From: Lactarius indigo
Taxonomy: Eukaryota; Basidiomycota; Agaricomycetes; Russulales; Russulaceae
DNA length: 64,000 bases
Direction: 5' to 3'
Assembly: GCA_025766275.1 (NCBI GenBank)
Contig: JAFKAC010000014.1
Location: forward strand, 992,001 to 1,056,000
This document shows positions 12,255-25,194 of the stretch, piece after piece; within the stretch, counting starts at the first letter, position 1; each line of letters begins with the position of its first letter. The notes under the pieces were generated by a model that saw only the letters and a list, made by a program, of their open reading frames with translations, ran no database searches and was not told the origin of the DNA. The position numbers were made by a program, and so were the translations under genes.

Positions 12255-13010
12255 AGAAGCTGGTACACTCATTATGCTTCGTGAGCGCTTTCGAAACGGC
12301 TGCCTTAATGACCCCGTCAGCGCGTTTGCACTCCTTGCGCGACAGCGCCGCCTTCACGGCGGGTCAAGTGCTCAGCCACGCCTCGACCAGCTCCTGTCTG
12401 CGCAGCCAACGTGTGCACTTAGTCTGGTCCACATGCCCTGCGCAAGCGCCTCGTCCACGATATCATGCAACAGGCGCTCCTTTCCCACGATGTCAAACGA
12501 CAGTGCCTCGCGCGGCACAGGGATTGGGAGGTTCAGCAGCTTCGCAGACACAGATGCGGCGGGTGCGGAAGAACGCAGGTAGATGTGGGTGATTGGCGAG
12601 GCACGGCGTGTGAGGGGGGGTCGTGATGACCTCAAACCCGGTAAAGAATGGCCCGGATCACGCGCACGTTCTCCTGCAGCTTACTCAAGACTGACGGCGT
12701 GTTCTGCAAAATGTTGTTTGCCTCCGAAGCGGAGGCTGCAAGGAACGCCGGGACCGCGGCAGAGCAGACGAATGACATGCCGTTGATGCGCTGGTGATCC
12801 ACAATGATACGCAAACCCGCGCAGAAGCCCCTTGATGAGTTGAGGACATTGGTGACCGATTCAGTGATCATGTCCGAGTCAATTTACGTGGCCTGTGCGG
12901 TTGAGTTGAGCCAACACACAACAAAGGACACACGTACGGGAACATCGTATAGTTCTGTAAGACCGCGTCCGGTTCTCGTCAGCTGGCAGTCGATGGGAAT
13001 AGTGACATGA
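12255..13010 (-). pseudogene. LCB1: LCB1 (serine palmitoyltransferase subunit 1) relic, unit 1
   Basis: C-terminal part of the first subunit of serine palmitoyltransferase, the ER enzyme that starts sphingolipid synthesis. The order on the minus strand is TRTGRGLTELYDVP, an intron (GTACGT...CACAG), then VDHQRINGMSFVCSAAVP, SVLSKLQENVRVIRAI and the C-terminal region. The exon after the intron begins Ala-Thr-stop-Ile-Asp where the family has Ala-Thr-Gln-Ile-Asp: TAA replaces CAA. The last 200 bp are frame-disrupted and all exons before GRTGRG are lost or unreadable. This is a dead copy, converging on the membrane-protein gene. Confidence 0.75.
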
Positions 13011-13384
13011 TGACCATCGCCCGCACACACATTGCTGTGTCTAGACCATCGAAATCGAGAAGCGTATGGAAAGCTGAGGAAACGAGCGAAGAGAGTGGTC
13101 GACTCCTCTACTCGATTAGAGCTTTCGACGGGTTGAGAAGACAAGTTAGACAACACAATCGCGTCAGTCGGTAGGACACTCTCAAAACATGCTGCGTAAA
13201 AAAACTGATCGATTCCACAGACTCACTCGACCCCGGTGAGAAAGGGATGAGCGAGAGCGAGTCATGAAAAGGCAAAGAGAAGGAGAATGCGGAGTGAAAG
13301 GAAAATGGAAGACAGCAGAACAGGAGAGAGAATTCGAGAGATTGACAGAAAACACCTAAGGACGAGAATCCGGATTGCAAAGTA

Positions 13385-13504
13385 CATCAGGAAAACAAAA
13401 CGTTACTAGGAGCACTAGCCCGGTCTAGCCGTGACTAGTGACACCCAAATATGGTAGGAGCTAGTTCTCCTAGTCACGGCTAGTCAAATTTTGTTTTGCT
13501 GATG
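13385..13504. mobile_element. 120-bp foldback element (MITE-like)
   Basis: Termini 13385-13409 and 13480-13504 are inverted repeats (CATCAG-AAAACAAAA-ACTAG) with about 4 mismatches in 25. Inside them a second, perfect 14-bp pair, CTAGCCGTGACTAG and CTAGTCACGGCTAG, faces itself. The segment is absent from the equivalent place in units 3 and 5 (near 22078 and 29225), so it is an insertion into unit 1. No clear target duplication is visible. Confidence 0.6.
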
Positions 13505-14162
13505 ACTATCGTTGCCATCCCCATGTACTAGTAAGCCGAGAACTTAAAATTGCCCGTACGAAATAATCTGCGATGCTTGACGAATGAACGGGCTACGTAT
13601 ACACCATGGATCGTGAATACTCCGTGAATGAGCGCTACGAGCAAGCGCAAGAGCAAGCGAGCATTTGTTCTTGGTTTGCTGGCGGCCCGTGAGTTCAGAG
13701 ATCGGATTTGGTCATATTTGTGGTTGACATGAATTTCGACTTGCCCCCAGTCGGTTCACGATGCACGTGCGCCCCGGGTCAAGGTTTATCTTGCGTACGT
13801 GGTTCTGATCCAAAGTGGACACACTTCGGACAAAGTACGCGTCTTCTATCGCGCATAAACAAGATTTCCTCACGCAGCGTGACCCTATGACTCAGTGATA
13901 GGAACCGGCACAAAATTATAGGTTGTGAAGTGCTCCCGCGCACCGTACGCTCCTGATGGACTTGAAACCAGCTGATGGAGTCATTCTTCTTTGGCTACCT
14001 GTCGTCATCTTTCAATTCTTGTCCTAATTTGTGCAGGCGCCTTGACTTGACCCATGATAGAAGGCCTTTATCAACAGTGCTGCGAGTGGGTAATCGACTA
14101 CTTCCATCGCCTGCCTCTCTCCCCCTTCCATTACCTTTCTTCCATCTGCCGTAGTGCCAACC

Positions 14163-15990
14163 ATGCCCGCATCAGTCGCTGTGGATAACATTCATGGAGC
14201 GTTGTTCATCGCCACGGTCCTCTCATCTATGTGCGTTTCATTGTCCGTCTTACACTGTCACAGGACCTCATCGAGCCCGGTCGGTCATCTAGTATCTATG
14301 GTGTTACCTGGTTGCAAGTCTATTCCTACTACGACAGTCACTGTTCAAGGGATCGGTGGCCTCTAAAGTCCTTTGTGAGGGTTCTCACGTGTGTACCATT
14401 CTCGGGGTCTTAATGGAACCTCTGCAGGTCGCCTTTTTGATGTATGCGTTTTCAAAGGCTCTGTTATCGAATGATAGTGACATCACCTTCGACTAGGCTC
14501 GTTGACTCGGCCAACCTAGTTTTCGTTATTTATACAACTTATCATCTTGTCATCACAAATTTTGGAGATTATCAAATCGGCGGATTCACACCATGGTATG
14601 CCGTCCCAAAACTACTGTTCTGGTTGAGGTTTTCATTGGGCTTCTAGGAGTCTAGCCGTGCGTCTACTGTGACACGGAACTCATCTTGAAACTTACAAAA
14701 CGAATGTCTTTTATAAAGGCGGTAGTTATATCTACTGGTAAGCTAGGTTGTTGTGACCTACTTTTGTCCGCAACTCTCATGCACATGTAACCAGTCGTTC
14801 TTGAGGGTTCTGTACAGAAGTACGTTTTCATAGGGAGTTCATGGTGCAAACCCCTACTAGCACTGAGAAGGGCCTAGCTTCTACGCGTATAGGATCTATT
14901 GTCGTGAGTTCACTGGGTTTTTTCATCTGTGTGAGACTTATTTTAGTCCAGTGGGCTGGCGTTCTCCATACCTACCGTCAGCGATCGTACGTATACGATT
15001 CTTTTGGAGCTGGCACTCACTCACACGAGCAGTCCATCGTCTCACTGACAGAATTCGGTGAGTTCCTTCGCTCCGCAGTAGCATGCCTCCGAGTCGAAAC
15101 TCCCACCTAATTCTTGACCGACTTTTGCGAGTTATTGGGATCGGTACGTTTCTTCCTTCTGTTTCTTTATTTGTGGACCACTAAGGCATTATCCTCGTCG
15201 TAAGTTTACAGTACCCAAATGTCAGCCGTAGTTGCACGTGTTGTTTTCCTTTGTATTTTCTCACAGGTTCTGCATTAGCATGAAACACAAGCACGACTCG
15301 GAGCTGGGCGCTTTTCAGGTACATCTACTCCTCATCTGATGATGTAGGCTACAGTCTCTAATCGTCGTTCATACCAGGGGTTTTTCATCGCCACATTATG
15401 TCTCAAGGTCCTTTGCGATGTCCTCATCACTGTTGGAATGGTTTATACGCTCTTAAGTAACCGTACTCGAGTCCGGAGGTACGTTCGCTCCAGAACATTG
15501 CAGAAATGCCGCCACTTTGTTCACACCGGTTCTTTCTCTAGAACTAACAACGTGTTGAACCTTCTCGCGATTTATGCCATAAATTGCGGCATACTTCACT
15601 TGTGAGCCAGTCCGCCGATTGCCGTCGACTTTCTGACAATTGTCCTATTTTGCAGAGTCTTTGCTATCTCCTGCGTCATTTTGGTACCGTTCGCCTTTAC
15701 TTGGTGTCCACTTGTCCGATGCTGACCACTTAAACGAAGTTCACAAGGTTTCAATATACGCTCATATGGACGCCGTCCCTCTACATCATGGTTCGACTCT
15801 CTCTCTGCGCGTTCATGGCTATGTCTGTCTTGTCATTCCTTTGCGACGTTCCTGACTCCTGACAATCTATCCCAGCCTCAACTCACGAGATAACCTTCGT
15901 GAGACGCTCGATGGACCAGGAGGTGTTGTTTCCACGTTCACAAGCTCAAGTCACGCACGGGTACCAATCTCGTGGCCACGCAAGAAATAA
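14163..15990 (+). CDS. DUF6534-type seven-helix membrane protein, unit 2
   Basis: Second copy of the gene at 9668. The N-terminal exons are intact: VHGALL-type exon 1 (here IHGALFIATVLSS), YGVTWLQVYSYYDSHC, the 14-nt micro-exon, then LVDSANLVFVIYTTYHLV...NFGD. A middle block reads GSIVVSSLGFFICVRLI and LVQWAGVLHTYRQ, and the C-terminus LNSRDNLRETLDGPGG continues to the TAA at 15988-15990. The exon after the NFGD block hits stops in the frames I tried, so either the splice pattern is more complex or this copy is inactive. Confidence 0.55.
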
Positions 15991-16804
15991 CGGAGGCACG
16001 CAACACGGCTGTCCCGAAGGGTCCTCCGCAAGTTTTGGTTTCTTCCGGCACATTGTTTTCAGACGGTAGTATAGAGACAGGTAGCCGGCCCCTCCTGTAG
16101 CTGAGCCCACGATGGTATGAGTAGGTAGATATCTCATAACCATTAGGCTCCTAACGTAGATCCATTTCATGCGTGAAATCAGCATGTTTCCGTTGCTTAG
16201 TTGGGCTGCTATACTTCCAATATTACCGATATTACTCCCTTAACGCTCGTTCCTCCACCCTCCACCCCTGCGGAGCTTTCCACATTTTCTGTATAAGGCA
16301 GGACGCTCAACAACAACATTCAAGGGGTCACTTTTGTTGGTGGCATAGTGGGCGGGCATCGGATCTGGATCGGATTGACAAGTGACGTACGGATGCATGT
16401 TGCGGTGCTTGCAAGGGGGTTGCAGTGATGTTAGCGCCCATACCCAGTTGGGCCTTGTATAACTGCTTTTTCGGTGCTAATCATGCATCGGATCGCCGTC
16501 GTTGTATGTCCCCCTCCTCTAGAAAACTCCGAAAAACTCCCGGATCTCGTGAACATTGCCGCGACGTCAAGCAACGCGCACAGAGGGACTCACTCGGCGT
16601 ACGCCTCGGCGTTTTGCATGTTGGAACGGCCGAACGTCTGCACGGGCGAATGACGCGAGTCAAACTGTTCGAATTGAGTTCTTTCGGTTGGGTGGGGGCG
16701 GGGCGAGTGATCCATGCATTACCGTCTGTATAAAGATTCTGTAGCGTTCCACCTGTACCCGAAATAATATAAATAGGTGGGAGAAAATAAGGCAAAAGTA
16801 GAAT

Positions 16805-17612
16805 ACTCGGCCGCGCTTCAACCAGCTCCTGCCTGCGCAGCCTGCGAGCGCGTGTGGTTCACATGCCCTGCGCAAGCACTTCGTCCACGTTATCCTGCAC
16901 CAGACGCTCCTCACCCGCGATTTCGAGTGACGGTGCCTCGCACGGCCCAGGGGTCGCAGGATTCGACGGATTCGCAGGCACAGATGCGGCGGGTGCGGAA
17001 GAATCCAGGTCACAGTGGATGTAGGATGATCGGCGAGGCAGCGTGTGAGGGGGTCGTGATGGCCTCGTCCTGGTGAAGTGATCCGGATCGCGTGCACGTT
17101 CTCCTGCAGCTCACTCAGGATCGACGGCGTGTTCTGCAAGGTGTTGATCCCCTCAGAAGCGGAGGTTGAAAGGAGCGCCGGGACCGCGGCAGAGAATACG
17201 GAGGACGTGCCGTTGATGCGTTGGTGATCCACGACGATACGTGAGCCTGTGCAGATGAATTGAGGCCGATGGGGACTGGTAGGACAATCATGTCAATTTG
17301 CGTGACCTGTGTGGGTGAGTTGAGCTAACACACGAGAAGGCGAGACAAAAGAGACACAAACAGTTATACAGTTCTGCAAGACCGCGTCCGGTTCGTCCCA
17401 CTGTGCCAAAGGAGATGCTCTCATCGAGAATGAGATCAAGATCAATGTGGACATCTGCAAATCGAAGCCATTCATCATAGCAAAGGCGCAATGACAACAA
17501 AGACGCACCAACAGTACTTTGAGATTCAGGAGGGCCACAACTATCGGCAACATGTTTGCGTAGGGTCTCTATTACACGCAATTTGAGGGTTTCTTTGCTA
17601 GAGACCACAGAC
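16805..17612 (-). pseudogene. LCB1: LCB1 relic, unit 2
   Basis: Includes earlier exons than unit 1: TLKLRVIETLRKHV, SCGPP and DVHIDLD, joined by internal deletion directly to LILDESISFGTVGRTGRGLA. After an intron come VTQIDMIV and, in another frame, DHQRINGTSSVFSAAVPALL and LSELQENVHAIR. The C-terminal end is cut off near 16805. Internal deletion, frame changes and truncation show that it is dead. The DES-SFG-VGRTGRGL block is diagnostic for LCB1. Confidence 0.75.
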
Positions 17613-18329
17613 TAACATGGGTACTGACGCGAGATCGAAATGTTCTGATGGATCCGGTGAGTTGGCACTCACCGGAGAGAGGGACTACCGAATTGGGATC
17701 GTGAGAATGGCATGCCATCTTGGGGTGATTGCGAATCTACCTTTAGGCTTTAGCGGGAGGTGCTTCAAGTTTCGATTTACTTTCTGAAACGAGCACGTGC
17801 GAGTTCCTGCGGCATGCCTCATGTACAGTAGTATATTCACGATGTGGCTTGCTCAAACTCAAGGGCCTTGCTTTGGTTAGTCCAAATTTTTTATTTGTTT
17901 CTCGCCATGGTTTATTCCGAGTCCGTCTACATCGCCCTGATAAAAGGCTGTGCTAGACAGGCTGTGGAAAGACTCCGAGTTCAGGTCCACTGTCACGAAT
18001 AAACTCGAGATTATTTCCGCATGATCGTCACGACCCTAGGAACCAGCGGAAATTAACTGCCAACTTGGAAGGATCGTAGGCTGTGAAGTGCTTCCATGCG
18101 CCGTACGCTACTGATGAAAGTGGTTCGGTGGCTGATGCGGTCATCCTTTTTGGCCATCCATCATTGCCTTCCAATTTGTGCAGACACCTTGGCAGGCACC
18201 ATGACCTGGCCATGAACTTTATCAACGGCGTTACGAGATGGGTGGTCGACCGCTTCCATCAACCACCTTTCTCCCCCTTCCATTATTATTCAGAAAGCCT
18301 ATTCCTTTCCACCAACGATAGTACTAACC

Positions 18330-20128
18330 ATGCCTGCATTATTCCCTGTGGATGACGTTCATGGGGCATTGCTCATCGCCACGGTCCTCTCATCTATGTG
18401 CGTTTCACTGTCTCTGATACACTGTTGCAGGACCTCATCGAGCCCGATCGGCCATCTAGTATCTATGGTGTCACCTGGTCGCAAGTATATTCCTACTACA
18501 ACATCCACTGTTCAAGGGATCGGTGGCCTCTAAAGTCCTTCGTGAGGGTCTCCATATGTGTATCATGCTCGGGGTCTTAATGAAGCCTCTGCAGGTCGCC
18601 TTTTTGATGTACGCATTTTCAAAACCTTTGTTATTGAATGCGTAATACAGGTCATCTTCAACTAGGCTCGTTGACTCAGCCAACTTAGTTTTCGTTATTT
18701 ATCCAACTTACCGTCTTGTCATCACAAATTTTGGGGATTATCAATCCATCAAATTCTCGCCATGGTATGCCGCCCCGAGAGTACTGTTCTAGTTGAGGTT
18801 CTCATGGGGTTTCTAGGAGTCAAGCTGTGCGTCTGCAGTGACGCAGAACTCGTCCTGAGACTTACAATAGCATATCTTTTTTCAAGGCGATAGCTCTATC
18901 TGGCGGTGCGCTAGTTCGTTGTGACTGACTTTTGTTCGCAATTCCCATGCATATGTTACCAGTTATTCTTGAAGTTTCTGTACAGCAGTACATTTTCATG
19001 GGCAGTTCATAGAGCAAACCCCTACTGAAAAAGGCGCAGCTTCTACGCATATAGGATCTATTGTCGTGAGTTTATTGACATTTTTCATCTGTGTGAGACT
19101 TATTTTAGCCCAGTGGGCTGGCGTTCTTTATACCTGCCAGCAGCGATTGTACGTGAATGCAATTTGTTTGGAGCTAGCGCTCACTCACATGAGCAGTCCA
19201 TCATCTCATTGACAGAATTCGGTGAGTCCCCCAGTAGCACGCCTCAAAACGTTCACCTGATTCTCAACCGACTTTTGCGAGGTACTGGACTCAGTATGTT
19301 TCTCCCTTATGTTCCTTTATTTGTGGGTCGCTAAGGCATTATGCTCGTAATCAGTGTACAGTATAAAAGTGTCAGCCCAAGTTGCACTTGTTCTTCTTTT
19401 TCTCACTTATTCTTCATATAGCCTGATGAACACACACAAACCGGGCCCCTTTCAGGCACACCCGTTCCTTGTCTGATGATGTGGGCTGCAGTCTCTAATT
19501 GTAGTTCATACCAGGGGTTTTTCGTTGCCACATTAGCTTTCAAGGTCCTCTGCGACGTCCTCATTACTGTTGGAATGGTTTATACGGTCTTGAGTAACCG
19601 TACTCGAGTCCGGAGGTACGTTCGCGCCAGAACATCACAAAAATGCCATCACTATGTTTACACCGGCTCTCTCGCTAGAACCAACAGCGTGTTGAACCTT
19701 CTCGCGATTTATGCTGTCAATTGTGGCACACTTCACTTGTGAGTCAGTATGCCGATGGGCGTCGACATTTATGACGGTTGTGTTCTGCAGGGTGTTTGCT
19801 ATCTCTTGCGTCGTTTTGGTACCATTTGCTTTTACTTTCTATTTCCAATTGTCAAATATTGACCCCCCTGAACGAAGTTCGCAAAGCCTCCATATACGCT
19901 CAAATACACCCCGTCCCTCTTCATCATGGTTCGGCTCTCTCTCTGCGCGTTCATGGCCATGTGCGTCTTGTCAACCCTTTGTAACCTTTCTGGCTCCTGA
20001 CATTCCATCCCAGCCTGAACTCACGAGATAACCTCCGCGACACACTCGACGGGCCAGGAGGTGTTGTTACCACGTTTACCAGCTCAAGGCACGTACGCGT
20101 ACCAATTCCGTGGCTACGCAAAACATGA
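18330..20128 (+). CDS. DUF6534-type seven-helix membrane protein, unit 3
   Basis: Third copy. Exon 1 starts MPALFPVDDVHGALLIATVL, followed by YGVTWSQVYSYYNIHCSRD, the 14-nt micro-exon and LVDSANLVFVIYPTYRLV. The C-terminal block is well preserved: VLCDVLITVGMVYTVLSN, VLNLLAIYAVNCG, VFAISCVVLVPFAFT, then LNSRDNLRDTLDGPGG and a TGA at 20126-20128. The gene faces the LCB1 relic of the same unit. The middle is not resolved into a clean model. Confidence 0.55.
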
Positions 20129-21013
20129 CGGAGGTAAGTAATATGGCTGTACGAAGGGTACTTCACCAATTTCAGTTTCCTCCGACACATATTTCTCAGA
20201 CAGTGTTATAGGTTTCGACAGAGAAAGTACCCGGTACCTCCTGTAACCGAGGTCGTGATGGTATGGGCAGGTAGATATATCATAACCATCAGGCTCCTCC
20301 CTACGTAAATACATTTCCTGCGTGTAGGTTACTTACCGTGGTTTCTATTGCCTGGTTTGACCACTTTACTTTTAACATTGCCAAAACCTGCTTTTTTTGA
20401 CGACTACGCTGGTGGCTTGGTGAAGAGTGCGCAATTCGTCACACGATCTTTGAGACTGACTGCATTGCTCTCCCTGTTACTCTCAGTTTTGGATTCGGTA
20501 TACTGCCGGGTGGGAAGGGGACTGGCGGATGCCTGTGGTGCAGAAAAGTGTACTAGCTCTTGCGCACGGTAATATGAAGTGCGGAGAAAACAACTCAGCG
20601 GGCGGACTGCATAGAAAACGGGAGGAAGCACGGGGTGGACTGGGGATTGGGGGTTTCCGGGGTATGCGTTTCCGAGGCGAGGTTACGATGGGGGCTGGAC
20701 CGGGTGTAGCGGACGGGTGAAAATAAGGTGTTTTGGTTCCTTGAGCCAGTCGAGAGCTTGGCACGAAAAGAGGAACGAGCAGGTGCCGCCTCGTCCATTC
20801 ACTCAAAGACTGCGCTCTACACCTTTGTCGCGACTGGCCACTTATCGACAAGTATTTAATGCTCCTAACTGGTGCTTTATTGTGTGTATGTGTTACTGTG
20901 ATAGAGATACCATGACCGTAGCGTTCTACCTGTCCTTGGGGTAATATAAACTGTAAACGGTAGGAGAAAATTAGGCAAAAATATGATGGGAGACGCAGGG
21001 GTGGCAAGCGCAC

Positions 21014-21610
21014 TCATTTGTGCTTCCTGAGCACTTCCGCAACGGCAGCTTTAACGACCCCGGCAGCGCATTCACACTCCTTACGCAACAGCCCCGCCAC
21101 CCCCGCCGCCGAGAGTCGGATGTTTGGCTGCGCCTTCACCAGCTCCTGCCCGCGCGGCCTGCGTGCACGCGGGGTACACACGCCCTGGGAAAACGCCTTG
21201 TCCGTGAGAATGTCTTGCAACAAGCATTCCTCACCCATCATGATGTCGAACGACGGTGCGTCGGGCGGCGCAGTGGTTGCAGGGTCCGGCGGTTTTTCAG
21301 ACACAGATGTAGCGGGTGCAGAATAACGCAGGTGGATGTGGATGATCGGCAAGACGGCAAGCGAGGGGACCGTGATGACCTCGACACGATCGAGGTTGCG
21401 CGCATGTTCTCCTGTAGCGTACTCAGGGTCGACGGCGTGTTCTCCAAAGTGTTGATTCCCTCCGAGACGGAGACCGCGAGGAGTGCTGGGGCCGCTGTGG
21501 AAAAGACGGAAGATGTGATATTCAAGCACTGGTGACTTGGCTGGTGACCCACGAGGCCATTAGCAACCAACCCGACGATCGTGTCCGAATCGATTCGCGT
21601 GGCCGTACGG
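21014..21610 (-). pseudogene. LCB1: LCB1 relic, unit 3
   Basis: Keeps the last part of LCB1 to a natural-looking end: FSTAAPALLAVSVSEGIN, NTPSTLSTLQENMRA, then PDAPSFDIM, KAFSQGVCTPRARRPRGQE and CAAGVVKAAVAEVLRKHK with the stop at 21014. The splice acceptor before the ATRID exon reads ACGG where units 1, 2 and 4 have ACAG or an equivalent, so the acceptor is lost. The DHQRING segment is also missing and the frame shifts once near 21400. Confidence 0.75.
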
Positions 21611-22815
21611 TTGAGTTAACCCAACACCTGATGAAAACAAAGAAGAGACTCACGGAGACATCAGAAATTTCTGTTATTTCTGTGAGTTCGCGTGCGGCTG
21701 GCGAAATAGTAACATGACGACCATCACCCACACACACATTGGTGTGTCTAGACCATCGAATTCGAGAAGCATGCAGGGAGCTGAGGAGATAAACGAAGAT
21801 AGTGACCAACCCCTCTGTTTGTTAGAGCTTTCTGTGGGTGGAGACGACGAGACGACCGTACCAGACGGTAAGACACTCTCAAAACCATGCTGCGTAGAAA
21901 AATAAACGATTTCACAGACTCACTGGACCCTGGTGAGAAATGGATGAGTGAGCGCAAGTCATGCAAGGGCAAAGAGAAGGAAAATGCGGTGTGAAAGGAA
22001 AATGGAAGACAGCAAACATGAGAGAGAATCTGAGTTGACAGAGAACACCTAAGGACGAGAATCCAGATTGCAAAGCATCATTGCCGTTGCCATGTACTAG
22101 TAAGCCAAAAAATTGGCGTGCGAAACAAGGTGCGGGGTAACCTGCAATGCTTGACGAACAAACGGGCCACGTATGAATGATACTGTACAGCGGTGTGAAT
22201 ACTCCGTGAATGACCAAGCGAGTATTTTGTTCTTGCCAGTGGTTTTCTGAGATCTGAGATCGGTGTGGGTCCGAGTCATACCTGTGATCGACACGACAAG
22301 TCGGTTCATAATTCATGCGCAAGGTTCACGTGTGTCCCGGGTTCGAAATCCACGCGACTTCCATCCACCTTGGCGATCTTGGCAAGTAAGGCCTCGGGCC
22401 GAGAGCTTTTCTGAGGTTCGTCCAAAAAAATTGGCTCTTCTTCCTCGTCAAGGTTTATCTCGTGTACGTGGCTCTGATCAAAAGTAGACAGACTCGTGAC
22501 AGACTCCACATCCACTGTCGCGCATAAACTCAAGGTTTCCACATGCAACGTGACCCTATGATAGGAACTCACGGAAAACCGTATGTTGTGAAGTACTCCC
22601 AGGCGCTGTATGCTCATGATGAACTTGAAACTAGCTGATGGAGTGATTATTTTGGCTATCCGTCGGCGTCACCTTCCAATTATTGTTCCGATTTGTGCAG
22701 GCGCAAGACCTGGCGCATGACCGAGGCTCTTATCAATGGGGAAACTGACCCGCTTCCACTGGCCGCCTTTCTCTCCCTTCCATTGCTTTCCTTTGTATCC
22801 ATCGTAGTACTAACT

Positions 22816-24654
22816 ATGCCCGCATTAATCCCTGTGGACGACATTCATGGAGCATTGCTCATCGCCACGGTCCTCTCGTCTATGTGCGTTTCAATGTCTC
22901 TAATACACTGTCACGGGATCTGATCAAGCCCGATCGGCCATCTAGTATCTATGGTGTTACCTGGTCGCAAGTCTATTCCTACTACAACAGTCACTTCTCA
23001 AGGGATCGGTGGCCTCTGAAGTCCTTTGTGGGGGTCTCTACATGTGTACCACGCTCAGGGTCTTAATGAAACCTCCCTCTACAGGTCGCCTTTCTGATGT
23101 ACGCATCTTCAAAAGCTTCGTTATCAAACGCATGATAGTGACGCCATCATCGACTAGGCTCGTTGACTCGGCTAACCTAGTTTGCCTTAATCATGCAACT
23201 TATCATCTTATCATCACAAATTTTGGGGACTATGAATTCGACAAATTCACGCCATGGTACGCCGCCCCAAAGTACTACTGTTCGAGTTGAGGACCTCATG
23301 GGGCTTCTAGGAGTCAAGCTGTGCGTATGCCATGACACAGAACCCGTCCCGAGACTTACAAAACGAATGTCTTTTATAAAGGCGGTAGTTATATCTACTG
23401 GTGCGCTAGGTTGTTGTGACCTACTTTTGTCCGCAACTCTCATGCACATGTAACCAGTCGTTCTTGAGGTTTCTGTACAGCAGTACGTTTTCTTTGGGAG
23501 TCCATGGACTGAACTCCGAGCTAGTACTGAAAGGGCGTAGCTTCTACGCGTATAGGATCTATTGTCGTGAGTCCGCTGGCGTTTCTCATCTGTGTGAGAC
23601 TTATTTTAGTCCAGTGGGCTGGCGTTCCCCATACCTACCGGCAGCGATCGTACGTATGCGCAATTGTTTGGAGCTGGTGCTCATTCACATGAGCAGTCCA
23701 TCGTCTCACTCACCGAATTCCGTGAGTTCATATTCCTCCGCAGTAGCCCACCTCAAAACTTTCATCTGATTCTCAACCGACTTTTGCGAGTTATTGGGAT
23801 TGGTATGTTTCTCCGTTCTGTTCCTTCATTTGTGGTCTTCTAAGGCGTTGTCCTTGTCATCAGTTTACAGTACCCAAATGTCAGTCATAGTAATGTTTCT
23901 TTCTTTTTTTCTTCTCACGGCTTCTGCATATAGCCTGAAACACAGGGACGTCTCGGAGCTGGGCGGCTTTCCGGTACGTCTACTCGTCTGATGATGTAGG
24001 CTGCAATCTCTAATTTTCCGTTCATATCAGGGGATTTTCATCGCTACATTATCTGTCAAGGTCCTTTGCGACGTCCTCATCACTGTTGGAATGGTTTACA
24101 CCCTCTTAAGTAACCGTTCTCGGGTCCGGAGGTACGTTCGCGCCTGAACATTGAAAAAATGCCATTAGTCTGTTTACACCGGCTCTTTCTCTAGAACCAA
24201 CAACGTATTGAACCTTCTCGCGATTTATGCCATCAATTGCGGCATACTTCACTTGTGAGCCAGTCCGCCGATTGCCGTCGACTTTCTGACAATTGTCGTC
24301 CTATTTTGTAGAGTCTTTGCTATCTCCTGCGTCATCTTGGTACCCTTCTCCTTTACTTCCTGTCACGCTGTCCACTTGTCCGATACTGACTACTTGAACG
24401 AAGTTCACGAGGCTTCAATATACGCTCATATGCACACCATCCCTCTTCATCATGGTTCGACTCTCTCTATGCGCGTTCATGGCCATGTGCGTCTCGTCAT
24501 TCCTTTGCGACGTTCCTGACTCCTGACAATCTATCCCAGCCTCAACTCACGAGATAACCTTCGTGAGACGCTCGATGGACCAGGAGGTATTGTTTCCACG
24601 TTCACTAGCTCGAGGCACACACGGATACCAGTCTTGTGGCCACGCAAGACATAA
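22816..24654 (+). CDS. DUF6534-type seven-helix membrane protein, unit 4
   Basis: Fourth copy. Exon 1 starts MPALIPVDDIHGALLIATVL, then YGVTWSQVYSYYNSHFSRD, the micro-exon, and LVDSANLVCLNHATYHLII...NFGDYEFDKF. Later blocks include SIVVSPLAFLICVRLILVQ, DVLITVGMVYTLLS, VLNLLAIYAINCG and LNSRDNLRETLDGPGG ending in TAA at 24652-24654. As in the other copies, the part after the NFGD exon is not resolved. Confidence 0.55.
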
Positions 24655-25194
24655 CGGAGGCGAGCAAATACGGCTATCCCGAAGGGTGCTACTCCAGTTT
24701 CGGTTTCTTCCGATACATAGTTCTCGGATGGTATAATAGAGAAAGTACCCGGTACCTCCTGTAACCGAGCTCGCAACGGTATGGGCAGGTAGATATATCA
24801 AACCATCGGGCTCCCTACGTAGATCTATTTAGTGCCTGCACTTCAAGTTGACGTGTTTCTGTTGCCTAGTTTGGCTACTATACATTGCCGAAGCTTTGCT
24901 TTAGACTATGCTAATGACTTGGCGAAGAGAGATATTTCTGCGCAGTTCAGTGCTCAGCTGGCAAATGAGATCACTCTTTAACGCACTCTCCTCCCCGCTC
25001 ACCATATGAACGAGTGGAGCCATTCAAAAGAGTTCGGTTGGGCGGGAGGTAAGTGGCGCATGCATTACTGTGATAGAGATACCGTAGCGTTCTACCTGTA
25101 CCTGAGGTAATACAAACTGTAAACGGTGGGAGAGATTAAGGCAAAAGTATGATGAGAGAGTCAGGATAAGCGCGCAGGGAGCAGAAGCTAACAC

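Noticed and set aside
12206..12592. Plus-strand frames over the LCB1 relics
   Set aside because: They read the complement of recognisable LCB1 sequence on the minus strand.
22320..22360. Sequence resembling a tRNA B box (GGGTTCGAAATCC)
   Set aside because: No A box, acceptor stem or anticodon arm can be built around it.
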